From Didymella arachidicola (lineage: Eukaryota > Ascomycota > Dothideomycetes > Pleosporales > Didymellaceae): 64,000 nucleotides of DNA. Position numbers and translations under genes: made by a program. This document shows positions 32,167-42,393 of the stretch, in pieces. The notes below the pieces were generated by a model. That model saw only the letters and a program-made list of their open reading frames with translations, made no database searches and was not told the origin of the DNA. The stretch is from positions 1,054,001-1,118,000 of the forward strand of contig CM049990.2 in NCBI GenBank assembly GCA_016630955.3, given 5' to 3'. Within the stretch, counting starts at the first letter, position 1. Each line of letters opens with the position of its first letter.

Positions 32167-33098
32167 CTAGGCTCCAAGGTCTCTCACGCTCCGATCGGAG
32201 TGTTCGATGATGGGATGTAAAGGGCGTGGTGCGTTTCCAATCCACACGTATGCTCTGGCCGTCCGAACTATCAACGACGTGAAGTACGCAGCGCCAATGT
32301 GCAGTGGAAAGACAGCCCAGAGGCTCGGTAGACCACTGCTCTCCGACCACAAATGCGCAAGACTGGGTATCTGGCATATGGTTCCGACAAGTGTAAGGGC
32401 CAGCAGAATGGTAACTGCCATGGTTCCCTCTCCCTCTGAGATCGCCCTTAGAACGGTTCTACAGTACGCCGTGTGGAATACAATATATGACAGGCCGATA
32501 GCCAAAAGGAGAAAGCTCGAAGCTGTTGCGTCTGTCCGAATCGACGCAAAAAGCCACCCGGACAAGCCCGCGCTCGCTAGGAGTCCAGTCTCATGCTTGT
32601 GTCGATAACAATATTGCTGGGTAACAGCTGTCAGCACTAGAACGAGAAGCGGTACCAGTTTCTCGAACGCTTTGTCCGCTTTGCTGGCAGAATCTCCGTC
32701 CCCGAACGCCTGGATGGAAATAGGCGGTTTCGCTTCGGAGGTCCACGGTGCGAGAGACAGGGCGAAACTGGGGAAGGCGGTCGGGCTGGAGTGGCTCGGT
32801 TCGTGCGATTCCAGAATGAACCCGGCTGCTTAAAGTTGGCAATACTCTTGTTCGATATCAGTCTTTCGACGAACATACCCTGAATCCCACTCGTGACCTG
32901 GTCTTCGAGTCCCAGATCAGATATGTCTCCGTTGCTCTGACCATGAGTATCGACTCTCTTCCTATCATCACTGATGATGATCGAAGGTACTATTCCGGTA
33001 CTATGACTATGATTTGCAGAGTTTTTGTCTGTGTAGAATGCTGCAATCACGACTGGCATGGCCGAAGCCAGGAGGACAAGATGGGGAGGCAACTTCAT
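32167..33098 (-). CDS. Orphan secretory-pathway multi-pass membrane protein
   Basis: Two exons (33098-32879 and 32825-32167) are joined across a 53-bp intron with a consensus GTATGT donor, a CTGAT branch-like sequence and a GCAG acceptor, giving 292 residues in one frame. The N-terminus is a clear signal peptide (MKLPPHLVLLASAMPVVIAA). A lumenal stretch of about 110 polar residues follows, then at least four hydrophobic helices (KLVPLLVLVLTAVTQQY, SSFLLLAIGLSYIVFHTAY, MAVTILLALTLVGTICQIP, WAVFPLHIGAAYFTSLIV) and a short tail. I do not recognise a family. It is divergent from another orphan membrane-protein gene 380 bp away. Real coding status is supported by the frame-perfect intron and membrane topology. 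Confidence 0.6.
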
Positions 33099-33477
33099 CT
33101 GCGCAACGAGCCGATAATCTGCTGGAATTCTACGACAGCACTAAATTCTCCAAACCGTGAGATCTGTGCTGGGACAAAGAGTGCATTTTAGCGGGAAGAA
33201 GGCAGGCTTGACGCGTGTCAGCCTGGTCCAGCTGTATGCTGCGCCTCTGACAGCGCATCCGTCCGCTATATTGCGACCAGGCCCCGCTCCTACCGGTGAA
33301 GCATGAATCTAGATCCCAGATCTCCCCCGAAGATACATTCGCGATATGGTCCGATGTTATCCTGTCGGTTTTCCTATGCTCAACTTCTCCTCTGTTGAAC
33401 ACAACTACAGCGTATCCGCGACCAGTACACTTGCTGATTCTACCGGACGAGCATCATAATTGATAATCATCTTTGAT
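33099..33477. promoter_or_regulatory. Divergent spacer between two orphan genes
   Basis: About 380 bp between two head-to-head start codons, presumably a shared promoter region. No named element seen. Confidence 0.4.
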
Positions 33478-34349
33478 ATGCGGACAATCCGCAACGAGGC
33501 TTCCTCCGGCTCCCAAGGTTGGTCGCCAGTGGCCAACAATGTCGAAGCATCGATACGTCAGCTGTGGCAATGGGCGCAAAAGAGCGCTCTTGCAAAACAC
33601 GAATTATCGCAGCACGGGAAAGGAGGTGGACCTAGTGGTTCTCCAGATTGCTGTTTTCCGGAGCTTCTAAAGCCTGGAGCAGAAGCCGATGCACAATGTA
33701 CAGCCCTTCAGTGCAGTCACTCGACGAGAGGTCGTTGGGTGAGATCTGTGTTCAAGACGTTATCTTTGTGGTATTGTCAAGCCGGCCTCTACCTCGTTGC
33801 GACTGTTTTGATCGTCCCAATATCGACCTATCGACAAAATCTTCCAAATGAAAGGCCGCACAGATCATTGTGTGATGTAAGATCTCTGCTAAGCGCTCGA
33901 ATATGTACACTAAGTTCAACATGCAGCTTTATCTACCGACTCAACTCCAAAATCGACCTGGCACTCGTGCCCGTGGCGACATGTCACGAGAGTATAAACT
34001 CTGCGATACGCCATCTGGAAATACACTGATGGGAGTCACTGTGATTGCGCCTTCAGCCTCCACATTCGTCCTATCATGCAGTCTGTTCGGCATAGTGTGT
34101 GCGTTGCTATATCGTAGCAAGCGTAGAAGCTTCTCCCAGAAAGCTCTTGTACGGACCGGCTTCACAACAGCCGCTGCATGCACAAATTACTGGGGCTCAG
34201 ATGTACTACCAACGAACATGACGATTCCCTTTGCCATCGTCGTCTCTTTGGCTATTTCACAAGTCGTAAACTGGGCACGCCATCGGTTGTCTGATCACAC
34301 TGATTGCGAATGTTTGAGCGCAACAAGCTCGGAGGCGAGCAATAGGTGA
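33478..34349 (+). CDS. Orphan membrane protein, divergent partner
   Basis: Exons 33478-33876 and 33927-34349 are joined by a 50-bp intron (GTAAGA donor, CACTAAG branch-like site, GCAG acceptor) in phase 0, giving 273 residues. The first ATG of the frame was chosen. The N-terminal 95 residues are polar; three hydrophobic helices follow (LWYCQAGLYLVATVLIVPIS; PSASTFVLSCSLFGIVCALL; IPFAIVVSLAISQVVNWA), then a Cys/Ser-rich tail. No family recognised. As the head-to-head neighbour also encodes an unknown membrane protein of similar size, the two may be co-regulated (inference). It could be lineage-specific or a mis-spliced reading. Confidence 0.5.
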
Positions 34350-35349
34350 TTGTGCTGAGATGGCGTCTTCAGTTCGATTCGATAGCAAAGCGGATCACCT
34401 TGTGAATGTTCGGCGATTAGGGGAAAAGGTTCATTATGTATTGATGCCTGATGGAATAGATAACTGATTCATTTGACCAACGTACTGCAGCACAAAGCCC
34501 CTACTGTAACGCTATACAGCTGTAGCGCTATGTTCAATAGAAGGTATCAACAAATGTTGCGTCTGCCCGGTTCTAAATCTCGAGCCACCAGTACCTATGT
34601 ACTTTCCCTCGTAACAATGCAATTGACCACGCATACAAGACTAACAAGTGGATCGCTGACTAGACCACTGTTGTTACCATGAGTAGTTTTCTTGTAACCC
34701 AGCTGCAAGCGCATCTCTAAACCATGGACAGAGAGCTCCCGAGAAAGGAGGGGTGCCTAGAACTACACAGTTCCAGCGGCAGACTAATCTGCGTACGGCA
34801 ATAGTGTTCAGTTGCAAATGGTCGAGCATCTTGTTAGTACACAGAGCGAGCATTCAAGGCATCTCCTGAAAGAGCAGCGAATGTTTGAGGTAACGCGCAT
34901 CGTCTAGACATGTATATTCTCTCGTTGTTCATTCCAACTCGTATCCCATGTGTGCACCAAGTCTCACTTGATCTGGGACCCTGGGTAGCATCTGACAGCG
35001 TCCGATTGAAGTCGCAGGCTCGCGGACGATCAACGTTTTAATTATGCGCGCCTTACGCGGCACTACGGACGCGTGTTGATGCACTGGAGTGACAACGCCA
35101 GGCTCGTGTATGTTTGTGATCAACATCACGCAGTTGGCCCACAGCGAACCCATACTTATGCCGTTAAGAAAGCTTGCAGTATTCTGAGCTTACACCCATT
35201 GACACATGAGATATATAATCTACGTAACGCATCTCATATACACCAGAACGATTGGTATCCCAAACCGAACACACACCTCGAACTCGCAAAAACGCTACAA
35301 ATCTATATCGCTCCCAAAACACACGCCTTTTAAACGCCATGGAACAATG
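34350..35349. other. Intergenic; nothing recognised
   Basis: A kilobase of mixed composition between convergent genes, without a protein-like frame, repeat or RNA gene that I can identify. Confidence 0.45.
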
Positions 35350-37998
35350 CTAGTGCTCTTTATGCCTCGGCGCACTGGGCCCAGCGCTAAACGCGCCGGA
35401 CAGGAAACGCTTCGCCTTGGCTCGATTCGAAGCTGGCGGACGCTGACTGGACACGCTGCTCCTGTGGCTGAATCCCGTGCCCTGGCGCATAAGGGAATCG
35501 GGACCATCCCAGGCGCCAACAGCCGCGCTATTGCGCCGTGCGTTCATGCGCCGTGTCGCGTCCTCGTTCTCCTTCTGATGCAGCGACTCGCTCGGAAGGA
35601 GGATAGCGCGATCCAGAGCATAAGGCAGACCGCGGTGGCGGCCGCGAATCTGCATGGCGATGATGATGAGTTTGGAGAGGGTTTTGAACTGGCCGGAGAA
35701 AGAGGTGTTGACGCCGGGGTAGCCGAGGCTGAGGCCGACGGTGCCGTATGCGGAGACGATTTCAAAGAGCACGCTGAAGAGCGTGAAGGCGTAGTCATTT
35801 GTGTTTTCGAGCCGGCCGCCTTCGACGATGGCGATCAAGAAAAAGCCCAAGAAGACGAACCAGAGATCGAAGGAGAGTTGACGCCGCAGGTGGTGCCCGA
35901 GGTAGCTGGAGGTTGCGTCGTCGTCATCGTCGGCCCAGACGCCGAGGGACTTCTCTTCGTAGACGTTGGTCTGACGCATGGACATGGCGATCGGGAAGAT
36001 CGAAATATACATCATAATCAGGTAGCTGACCTGGATGGCAGGATGCAGTTCGGCGATGTTGACGACGGCGAATCCGGCGGTGCGGGTTGCGGCGGCTTGA
36101 AACAGGCCATCCAAGAAGCGGAAGCCTGGCGGGAGGACGGTGACAGTTGGGTCGTTGAGATCTAGGATAATGAAGAAGACCAGATCGATACCGTTCAGCA
36201 AGACCAGAACACCGAAGAGCACCCAATTGGCCTTGCTGGGAAATAGTAGGGTGAAGCATCGACGAGGGTGATCGAGGAGAAATCGAAACTCATCCCATAT
36301 ACTGCTTCCCTTTGGCACGGCCAAGGAACAGAGCCAGATTACGAAGCGAAGCATGCACGGAAAGCCAGTGTTTCCGATGATGATCAAGAATGTACCGAGT
36401 ACGAGAGGCAACACCGCGAACTGGAACGAGACCATGGAATCCGGAGTCAGCGTGAAACCAAGATCGTTGAACATGGACGCGGGAGTGAAGAAGCCCCACC
36501 AGACAGGATTGACACCAACATTCTCGACAACTTGCGTGTAGCGCTTAGACCGCGTAATCCAGGGCGTGAGGCAGACCATGCCGAGCAGATGGAAGCCAAC
36601 GAAGTACGCGCAGAGAACCCAGGCCAACGTCTTCAAAGCACGGTATTCGATGCCGCCAAGCTCCTCCCGCTGATCTTCAGTCAGATCAACAAAGTTGGAG
36701 TTACGTCCTAGCGTGGGTGCCCAACTGAGGTATGGCATGGGATCTGCTTCGTCCCCCTCCTCCTTGTCCCTAGTGAAGAAGCTGGCGATGGTTCGTGATC
36801 TCGATCGATTGCGAAGGTGCATGCTCGAATTGGGCGCATCAGGATCCTGTTTCCGGTACACTGAAGCGTTGGTCGTAGGGCGCTGTGGGCCGTCGAATGT
36901 GATGTGGTTCCTGAACTTGTGCGCGTCTCCATTCGCTTCTCCTACGCTCATGGAGCGAGATCGCCGCCTCGAGGCTCGTTGGTCATCTTCGCGGGATGCA
37001 CGAGTCACTTCGCGTGTTAGGTCACCGTCAGCGACGTGCTCCGGTACCAATCCTCGATCAAAGTCGCGTGGGCCTGGGATGCGCAGGGTGCCTTCTTTGG
37101 CAGCCCGCTGCTTCTCTACGATTGCAATGCTCTTCTCCTTGTCTTGGACAGGGAGGTTCTCTGCGGGCGAACCAACGGCATCAGAATCGCGACGTCTCAT
37201 CGGAGTCTTCGTGTTGACATTGTCTGCCCACACAATGCCCGAGTTCGTGTGCTGTGGAGTGCTACGTTGGTCGAGAGGGTCGATGTCGTCATCGTCGCTG
37301 CTCGGCCGCGAAGGCTTGCGCTGGGTGATGCCGGCATTGCCGTTCGTCTCCTGGAAGGCGTGCTCGTCCTCAATAACTCCGCCCTCGGCATGTCCACTAG
37401 AGCTGCGCATGACATTGATGCGGCGATTGCCCACTCCACGCTCCGCATCGCCGAGGTGCGGCTCCTGGTCCTCCTTCATCTGGCTCTTGCGCTTTGACAT
37501 GGTCCGGGTGCGAGTGGCGCGCATGCTGCGGGCCTCGAGGACGACGCTCTGGAAGCGCTTTTCGAACCAGTACAGGCGGATGAAGACGACGAAGGTGTTG
37601 ATGAAGATCGGTGTGCAGATGCAGGTGATCAGCATGATTGCGACTTGCTGGTACAGAGCGAGCGTGTTGACGTCGATCCTGGACTGTGGTCAGCACTTCT
37701 TCTCAGCGTTGCTCGAATTGAACGCACGTATTTAGTCCACTCTGTGTCGCGGAACCGCTGGCGAAGAAGAGCGCGTCAATATAGTCCATGTTTCTCTCGC
37801 CATACAGGATGACGGACCCGATCAGGGTCATGACGATCAGATAAGTGTCTGCTCTCGGTCAGTAGTCGTCCACCATGCAGCCAGCTCGTACATACAGTGC
37901 AGCGTGATAAAGTTCAGCTTGGGCTTAAATATAGCCAGGAAACTCGGCGTGTGGTCCCTGACCCAGCGGGCAGCGGGCACAATCGTCTCAGCGAACAT
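35350..37998 (-). CDS. Trk-type high-affinity potassium transporter
   Basis: Three exons (37998-37896, 37848-37728, 37678-35350) with introns of 47 and 49 bp give 850 residues. The small first exons restore the first pore unit: FITLHYTYLIVMTLIGSVIL then DALFFASGSATQSGLNT with the selectivity-filter Gly. Later repeats are PASMFNDLGFTLTPDSM, AATRTAGFAVVNIAELHPAI and VSAYGTVGLSLGYPG. A hydrophilic loop of about 300 residues, rich in Arg, Ser and Asp, sits between the first and second units, as in fungal Trk1. Trk proteins import K+ at the plasma membrane, driven by the membrane potential. The tail is basic and Ser-rich, a likely regulatory phosphorylation region. Confidence 0.92.
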
Positions 37999-38905
37999 GG
38001 TGGCAGTCTCCGCGCCCCCCGGCTCCCGAGGTCTTTAGTTGGTGTTGATCAGGTGGGTGCAGTGGTTAAGGCGACGGATGCAGACACGGCGCGCTGGCCA
38101 GGAGTAATCGACACGCTCAGCCAAGCACCCAACGGACCGACCCGAGTAGCGTGCAGCGTGAAAGATAAAGTGGGTGGGTGTGCATGGCGACCGGGGAAGG
38201 GGAAGGGGAAGGGATGTGTGGGAAGAAAAGAGTTGAGCGGGTCGGCGTGGTTGCGGTTAGTGAATGAGCGCTGTGCGAGATGGGGTCTCGATCCATCACA
38301 ATCTCACTTGGCGTCATCGCAAATTCCAGGTTCGAGGGATTGCCTCGGAGCTTTTGTTATGCAGCCGTGGGCCACGCGAAAACGAACCGCCCACGGGAAC
38401 ACAGCGAATCAAGCACCGTCAAGCACCGTCAAGCACCAAAAAAGCCACAAGTTGTGAAACATGAACGACGCACGCTTTGATTGCGCAAAAGGAGGCTTTC
38501 TTATCGCATGCAACCAAGCCGCTGCGCCTCAGCCAAGTCACTGCACCCATTCGCCTGTCCGAGATCGACACCACAACCGTTTCGGCTGACAACTGTACTC
38601 GGCCTGCCTCCAGTTTGACATCATTCGAGAAGAAAGAGACACACTTCCGGGGCTTCCGTGCAAGGATCCCGCATAAAGCACGTCTAACAACGCAGCACTG
38701 TGGGGAGAAATGGCTCACCAAAGGCACCGAATAGAGAAAATGGCCCAAAAGCACTGTGCGCACCGGCATAGTGTTGACAGATCTGGTAGTACATCGAAAC
38801 GCGTCGTGGCTTCTCTTTATGCAATAATGATAGCGTGGTAAACACAGGGAAACGATAGACATAGACAATGCAACTTCTTCACCCCTGCTTCTCCTACTAC
38901 ACTAC
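37999..38905. other. Region upstream of the Trk gene
   Basis: Contains a purine run GGGGAAGGGGAAGGGGAAGG near 38193-38213 and a 10-bp direct repeat AAGCACCGTC (38411-38420, 38421-38430, partial third copy). Otherwise nothing recognised. Confidence 0.5.
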
Positions 38906-41193
38906 CTACTCTGTGCCATTGGCCTTCTCAAGCGTCGGTGTTGCAGCGCCCGAGCCTGTGCCTTTCTTGGGCTTGAGAGTGAGTGGGAACTGGAACACTT
39001 CGTCCGTCTCTTCCTCTTCACTGTCTCATGGTTAGCGCACAACTCCAGTCTGTGGAGCTCTGGTACTTACGGAAGCTTCCATGCAATGTAATCTTCGGTG
39101 CTCAGCCCTTCACGGCCTTCCTGCAACGACGCAAAGTCTCCTGGAGTCATCATGCCTGAACGATCACGGGGCGATCCAGGCTCTGACAATGGCCTCGAGA
39201 TCTTCGCCTCGTTAGCGCTGAAGAAGTCGGGCTCATCGTCATCCTCGTAGGCGTTGGGGTACGCTCTCCGCAGCGCCAGTTGTCGGGCCTTGACATATTC
39301 CAAGCCCATGCGCTTCCAGTCAAGCAGGTCGCTCAGTCGCTCCGTCCGGTTACGCTGGTTGATACGCTGGCGCTTGCTCTTCTTTGTGAAATCGAACATG
39401 TAGTCCACGAGCTGGTTGACCGAGTCATCGACACCCTTCATCCTGCGGTCGACAATGTAGATACCGTAATCTTGGGCGTTCTCAATCAATTCCTCCATGT
39501 AGCAACCGAAACCTGAGAGGTTCGTTGTGATGCTAGGAACACCCATGACCGTGCACTCGGCGGGTGTGTAGCCCCATGGCTCATAATATGACGAGAATAC
39601 ACCCAGATGGGTTCCGCGAACGAAATCGTCGTAGTCGAGAGGAAGAACGGGGTTGGCAGAGTTCAAGAACTCGGGATGGAACACAACTTTGACGCGGTCT
39701 GAAGGGTGGTTGAAGAGCTGACACCTTCGCAGCTGGTTCAGAACGGGGTCCTCTGCATCATTTGCCATGTTGTGTGTGACGATAGGAGGCAGGTTGTGCC
39801 TCTTCATAGCGTATAACCTGCGACGAAGCAGAATCTTGTCCTGAGGCGAGAGCAGGTCCTTGTCCTCAGGCAGTTCCTGGCCTTCGGTCCAGGTCAATGA
39901 GCGCTCAAAAAGCTTCTTGGCTACGTTCGCGGCAATGTTGTCAACGGTGTCGTGCAGAGACTTGATGACAGCCTGACCCTTGAGGGAGTCGACAGACAGC
40001 GAAGTGGTCTGCGCAGGGAGAATGATGAAAGCCACGACGGTCATATCCGAGTTCTCGTGCTTCATCTTGTGGTTCAATCGCGCCAGAGACTCAATGAACA
40101 TATCGACACCCTTGTTGCGATACTCGTACCTTCCAGCTGTGAAGAAGTAGAGAGTCTTGTCAGGGTCGAAGTCGTTGTGGCCGTAGAAGTGACCTCGAAT
40201 AAAGTCGTTGATCTTGACCTTGGACTGCTGGTGCAAGTTCTGGAACTCGTGGGTAGCCGAGAATTTCTTCACGTTCAGACCGTTGGGCAAGACACCGTCC
40301 GGCTTGCGCTTCAGAAGATGTTCGCTCTCATATGCGGTGATGTGGGAGACAGTTGTGAACACATCAGCCGAATGTGTTGCTGCGCGTTCTATGCAGTAGC
40401 GGTGGTAGATACCACGCTTCCCAGCCTCGGCATCGACATCGAAGTATTGCAGGTTGTTGTAGAAATCGACCGAGCCTGCACAGAGGTAGCGACCGAGCAG
40501 CGTGGCGTGAGTGGTGAAGATGGTAGTCACATCGATGCGGCGCTTTTTGCAGAGCGGCACCGCGACACCCGCGAGCCACTCGTGGAATTGCACGATGATA
40601 GCGCGCTTCTTCTCGTGGAATGTGTACTCGCCCAAAAACCATGCAATGAGGTAGCCGAAGACGATAGCCTCGTTAGTCTCGGAATCGCTAGGCGGCGAGG
40701 GAATGCCGGCGGAAGACCACAGGTCGCCCTTCCACTCGTCGAGCCATCTGTAGCCTGTGCCTGTGTCGAAGAGGAGCACGCGAGGAGCTCCGTCGATGAG
40801 CCAGCGTCCGTACAGCGTCTTGACGCCGCGTTCTTCCATCGACTTGATGGTGGCTTGCAGAGCAGGGTCCTTGGGCTCTATGGGCTCGACCTCGACTTGC
40901 GCCTAGATTACTCGTCAGTGATGAAGCACCATGTCTTTGCTGCAGTTGCGCATACCGAAGCTCTGTTCCAGGGCCCCAGCAGGGTGTATGCTGCGCCATA
41001 CTCGGCGGTGGTGACCTGGGCCTTGGACTTGAGCACCGAGTAGATGCCACCCACTGCGGCGTCGAGGTCAGCGAGTGAAGCGTGGGGCAGACGGCTGCTG
41101 CTAGAGCTTCCAGTAGCTCGTACCTCTGTTTGCGACCTCAGTCGCGACCTCGAAGAGGACGTGGTTGCTGACGTCTCGTGTCTCGGTTGCCAT
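38906..41193 (-). CDS. GSY1: Glycogen synthase (GT3)
   Basis: Four exons (41193-41124, 41053-40956, 40902-39071, 39020-38906; introns 70, 53 and 50 bp) encode 704 residues, the usual fungal length. The first exons restore VSNHVLFEVATEVANR|VGGIYSVLKSKA, the UDP-glucose-binding N-terminus. Other family landmarks are GRWLIDGAPRVLLFDTG, IVQFHEWLAGVA, TIFTTHATLLGRYLCAG, LPNGLNVKKFSATHEFQNLH and the C-terminal domain motif YYEPWGYTPAECTVMGVPS, which holds the catalytic Glu pair of GT3. The Arg-rich allosteric helix is present (RQRINQRNRTERL). The Ser/Pro-rich C-terminus (SRPLSEPGSPRDRS) is the phosphorylation-controlled tail. The enzyme extends glycogen from UDP-glucose in the cytosol. Confidence 0.95.
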
Positions 41194-42393
41194 TGTGTCG
41201 GTCAGGAATGCTGGCAGCTACGTGAGGTGTGACGGGCTGCGCCGTGGTTTTGAGGGGAAAGCTTGGAGAGGATCCCGGGCCTAGCTGCACAGCTTCGAGC
41301 TCGAGGCTGGTCTCGTTTAGAGCTACTGGGGATGGCACTAGACAAGCGCGTGTATTCCTTAGTGTTGGGATCGATCTGGCCGTGCCGGGCACGTTGAGGA
41401 GCCGCAATGGGGGGTGCAGGGAAGGAATGCAAAATTGCCTCTGGGATTAGCAGAGCAAACAAGGGAGAGAACAATCACGATCAAACTGGCAATGCATTGA
41501 GCTGCCCAGCACTCTCTGCCGCTCGCGAGAGAGGTTGGGGTTAATTGGCAGCTATCACGGGTCCGAGCTGCCGTCTGACATCATTTCACGACCGTGGAAC
41601 GATGCATTGTCCAATGGCAGCCATTTGTGCGGCTGCAACGCCGACTCCACACACTCCACACTCCACAGCAAGACCAACACCAGCCCCAAGCAAGCAATTC
41701 TTCCTTTCGCCGCGGCCCGTGGGATTTGGTGAGGTTGTGCAGCCTCAGCAGAGTTTGTTGCCAACAGCTCAACAAACTGCCAGTCGGGATAGAAGCGGAG
41801 AAATGGCCGACAAAAGCCGGGGTGCATGCTTCTTCTGCGGTTCTCCCATCTTCTACCACAGTAAACACCACATGAGCAGACCTCACGATCGCCCAGCCAA
41901 TGTCAGCAGAGCTATACCGCTGCATAGTTCCGTCATGCCACCGATGATGCGGGGTCGGGGGTTGACGTTTGGCAGCAGACGCTCTCCGCCTCAAGTTTGT
42001 GGAGCTGTGGAGCCTGGAGGTGGGCCACGTGAAGATTTCTCCCACAGCCGTCGTAGCGCATCGGGTAGCTAGCAAAATGCAGCAATGGGGCGTTTGCATT
42101 AATTGTGTGAAAACCGGGGTTATGAGCAGATACAAAGCGCAGGCCGAAAATCCACCCGCAACAAGGGCCTCGTCAGCCTCAACAGCTCCCAAATCCCATC
42201 AATGCGCTGGAGCACGTAAGACAACGCACGCGAATACGAACCCAACAACAAACGACATCTCCCAGATCCCGCAGGCCGCAAACACCATTACTCGGGATAT
42301 CGAACTCCTGAAATGCTAAGAATAACACCGTTTCGTTTCCCACCCATTACTCGCAATCCTCCTGTTCGCCTCCACGCCACGATCAGCCAAACG
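41194..42393. other. Intergenic; nothing coding recognised
   Basis: Promoter of the glycogen synthase gene (minus strand) and 3' flank of the PH-domain gene. Overlapping frames around 41545-42192 on both strands are Pro/Ser/His-rich by composition and lack any support. Confidence 0.45.

Noticed and set aside
35206..36165. Plus-strand frame of about 319 codons opposite the Trk C-terminus
   Set aside because: Acidic, repetitive antisense translation of a conserved transporter; no initiation context or family.
36695..37735. Long plus-strand frame (about 346 codons) opposite the Trk gene
   Set aside because: It is antisense to the Trk gene, is Arg/Ser/Leu-rich with no domain, and ends where Trk coding sequence changes exon.
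38280..38350. A tRNA gene suggested by GGTTCGAGG near 38329
   Set aside because: No matching acceptor stem, D-arm box or anticodon arm could be placed upstream; no other tRNA-like site in the window was convincing.
39952..41043. Plus-strand frame of about 363 codons opposite glycogen synthase
   Set aside because: It runs across the introns and exons of a well-supported glycogen synthase gene on the other strand; composition is an antisense artefact.
41545..42192. Overlapping frames of 175 and 203 codons upstream of glycogen synthase
   Set aside because: Low-complexity Pro/Ser/His translation on one strand mirrored on the other; fits promoter DNA better.
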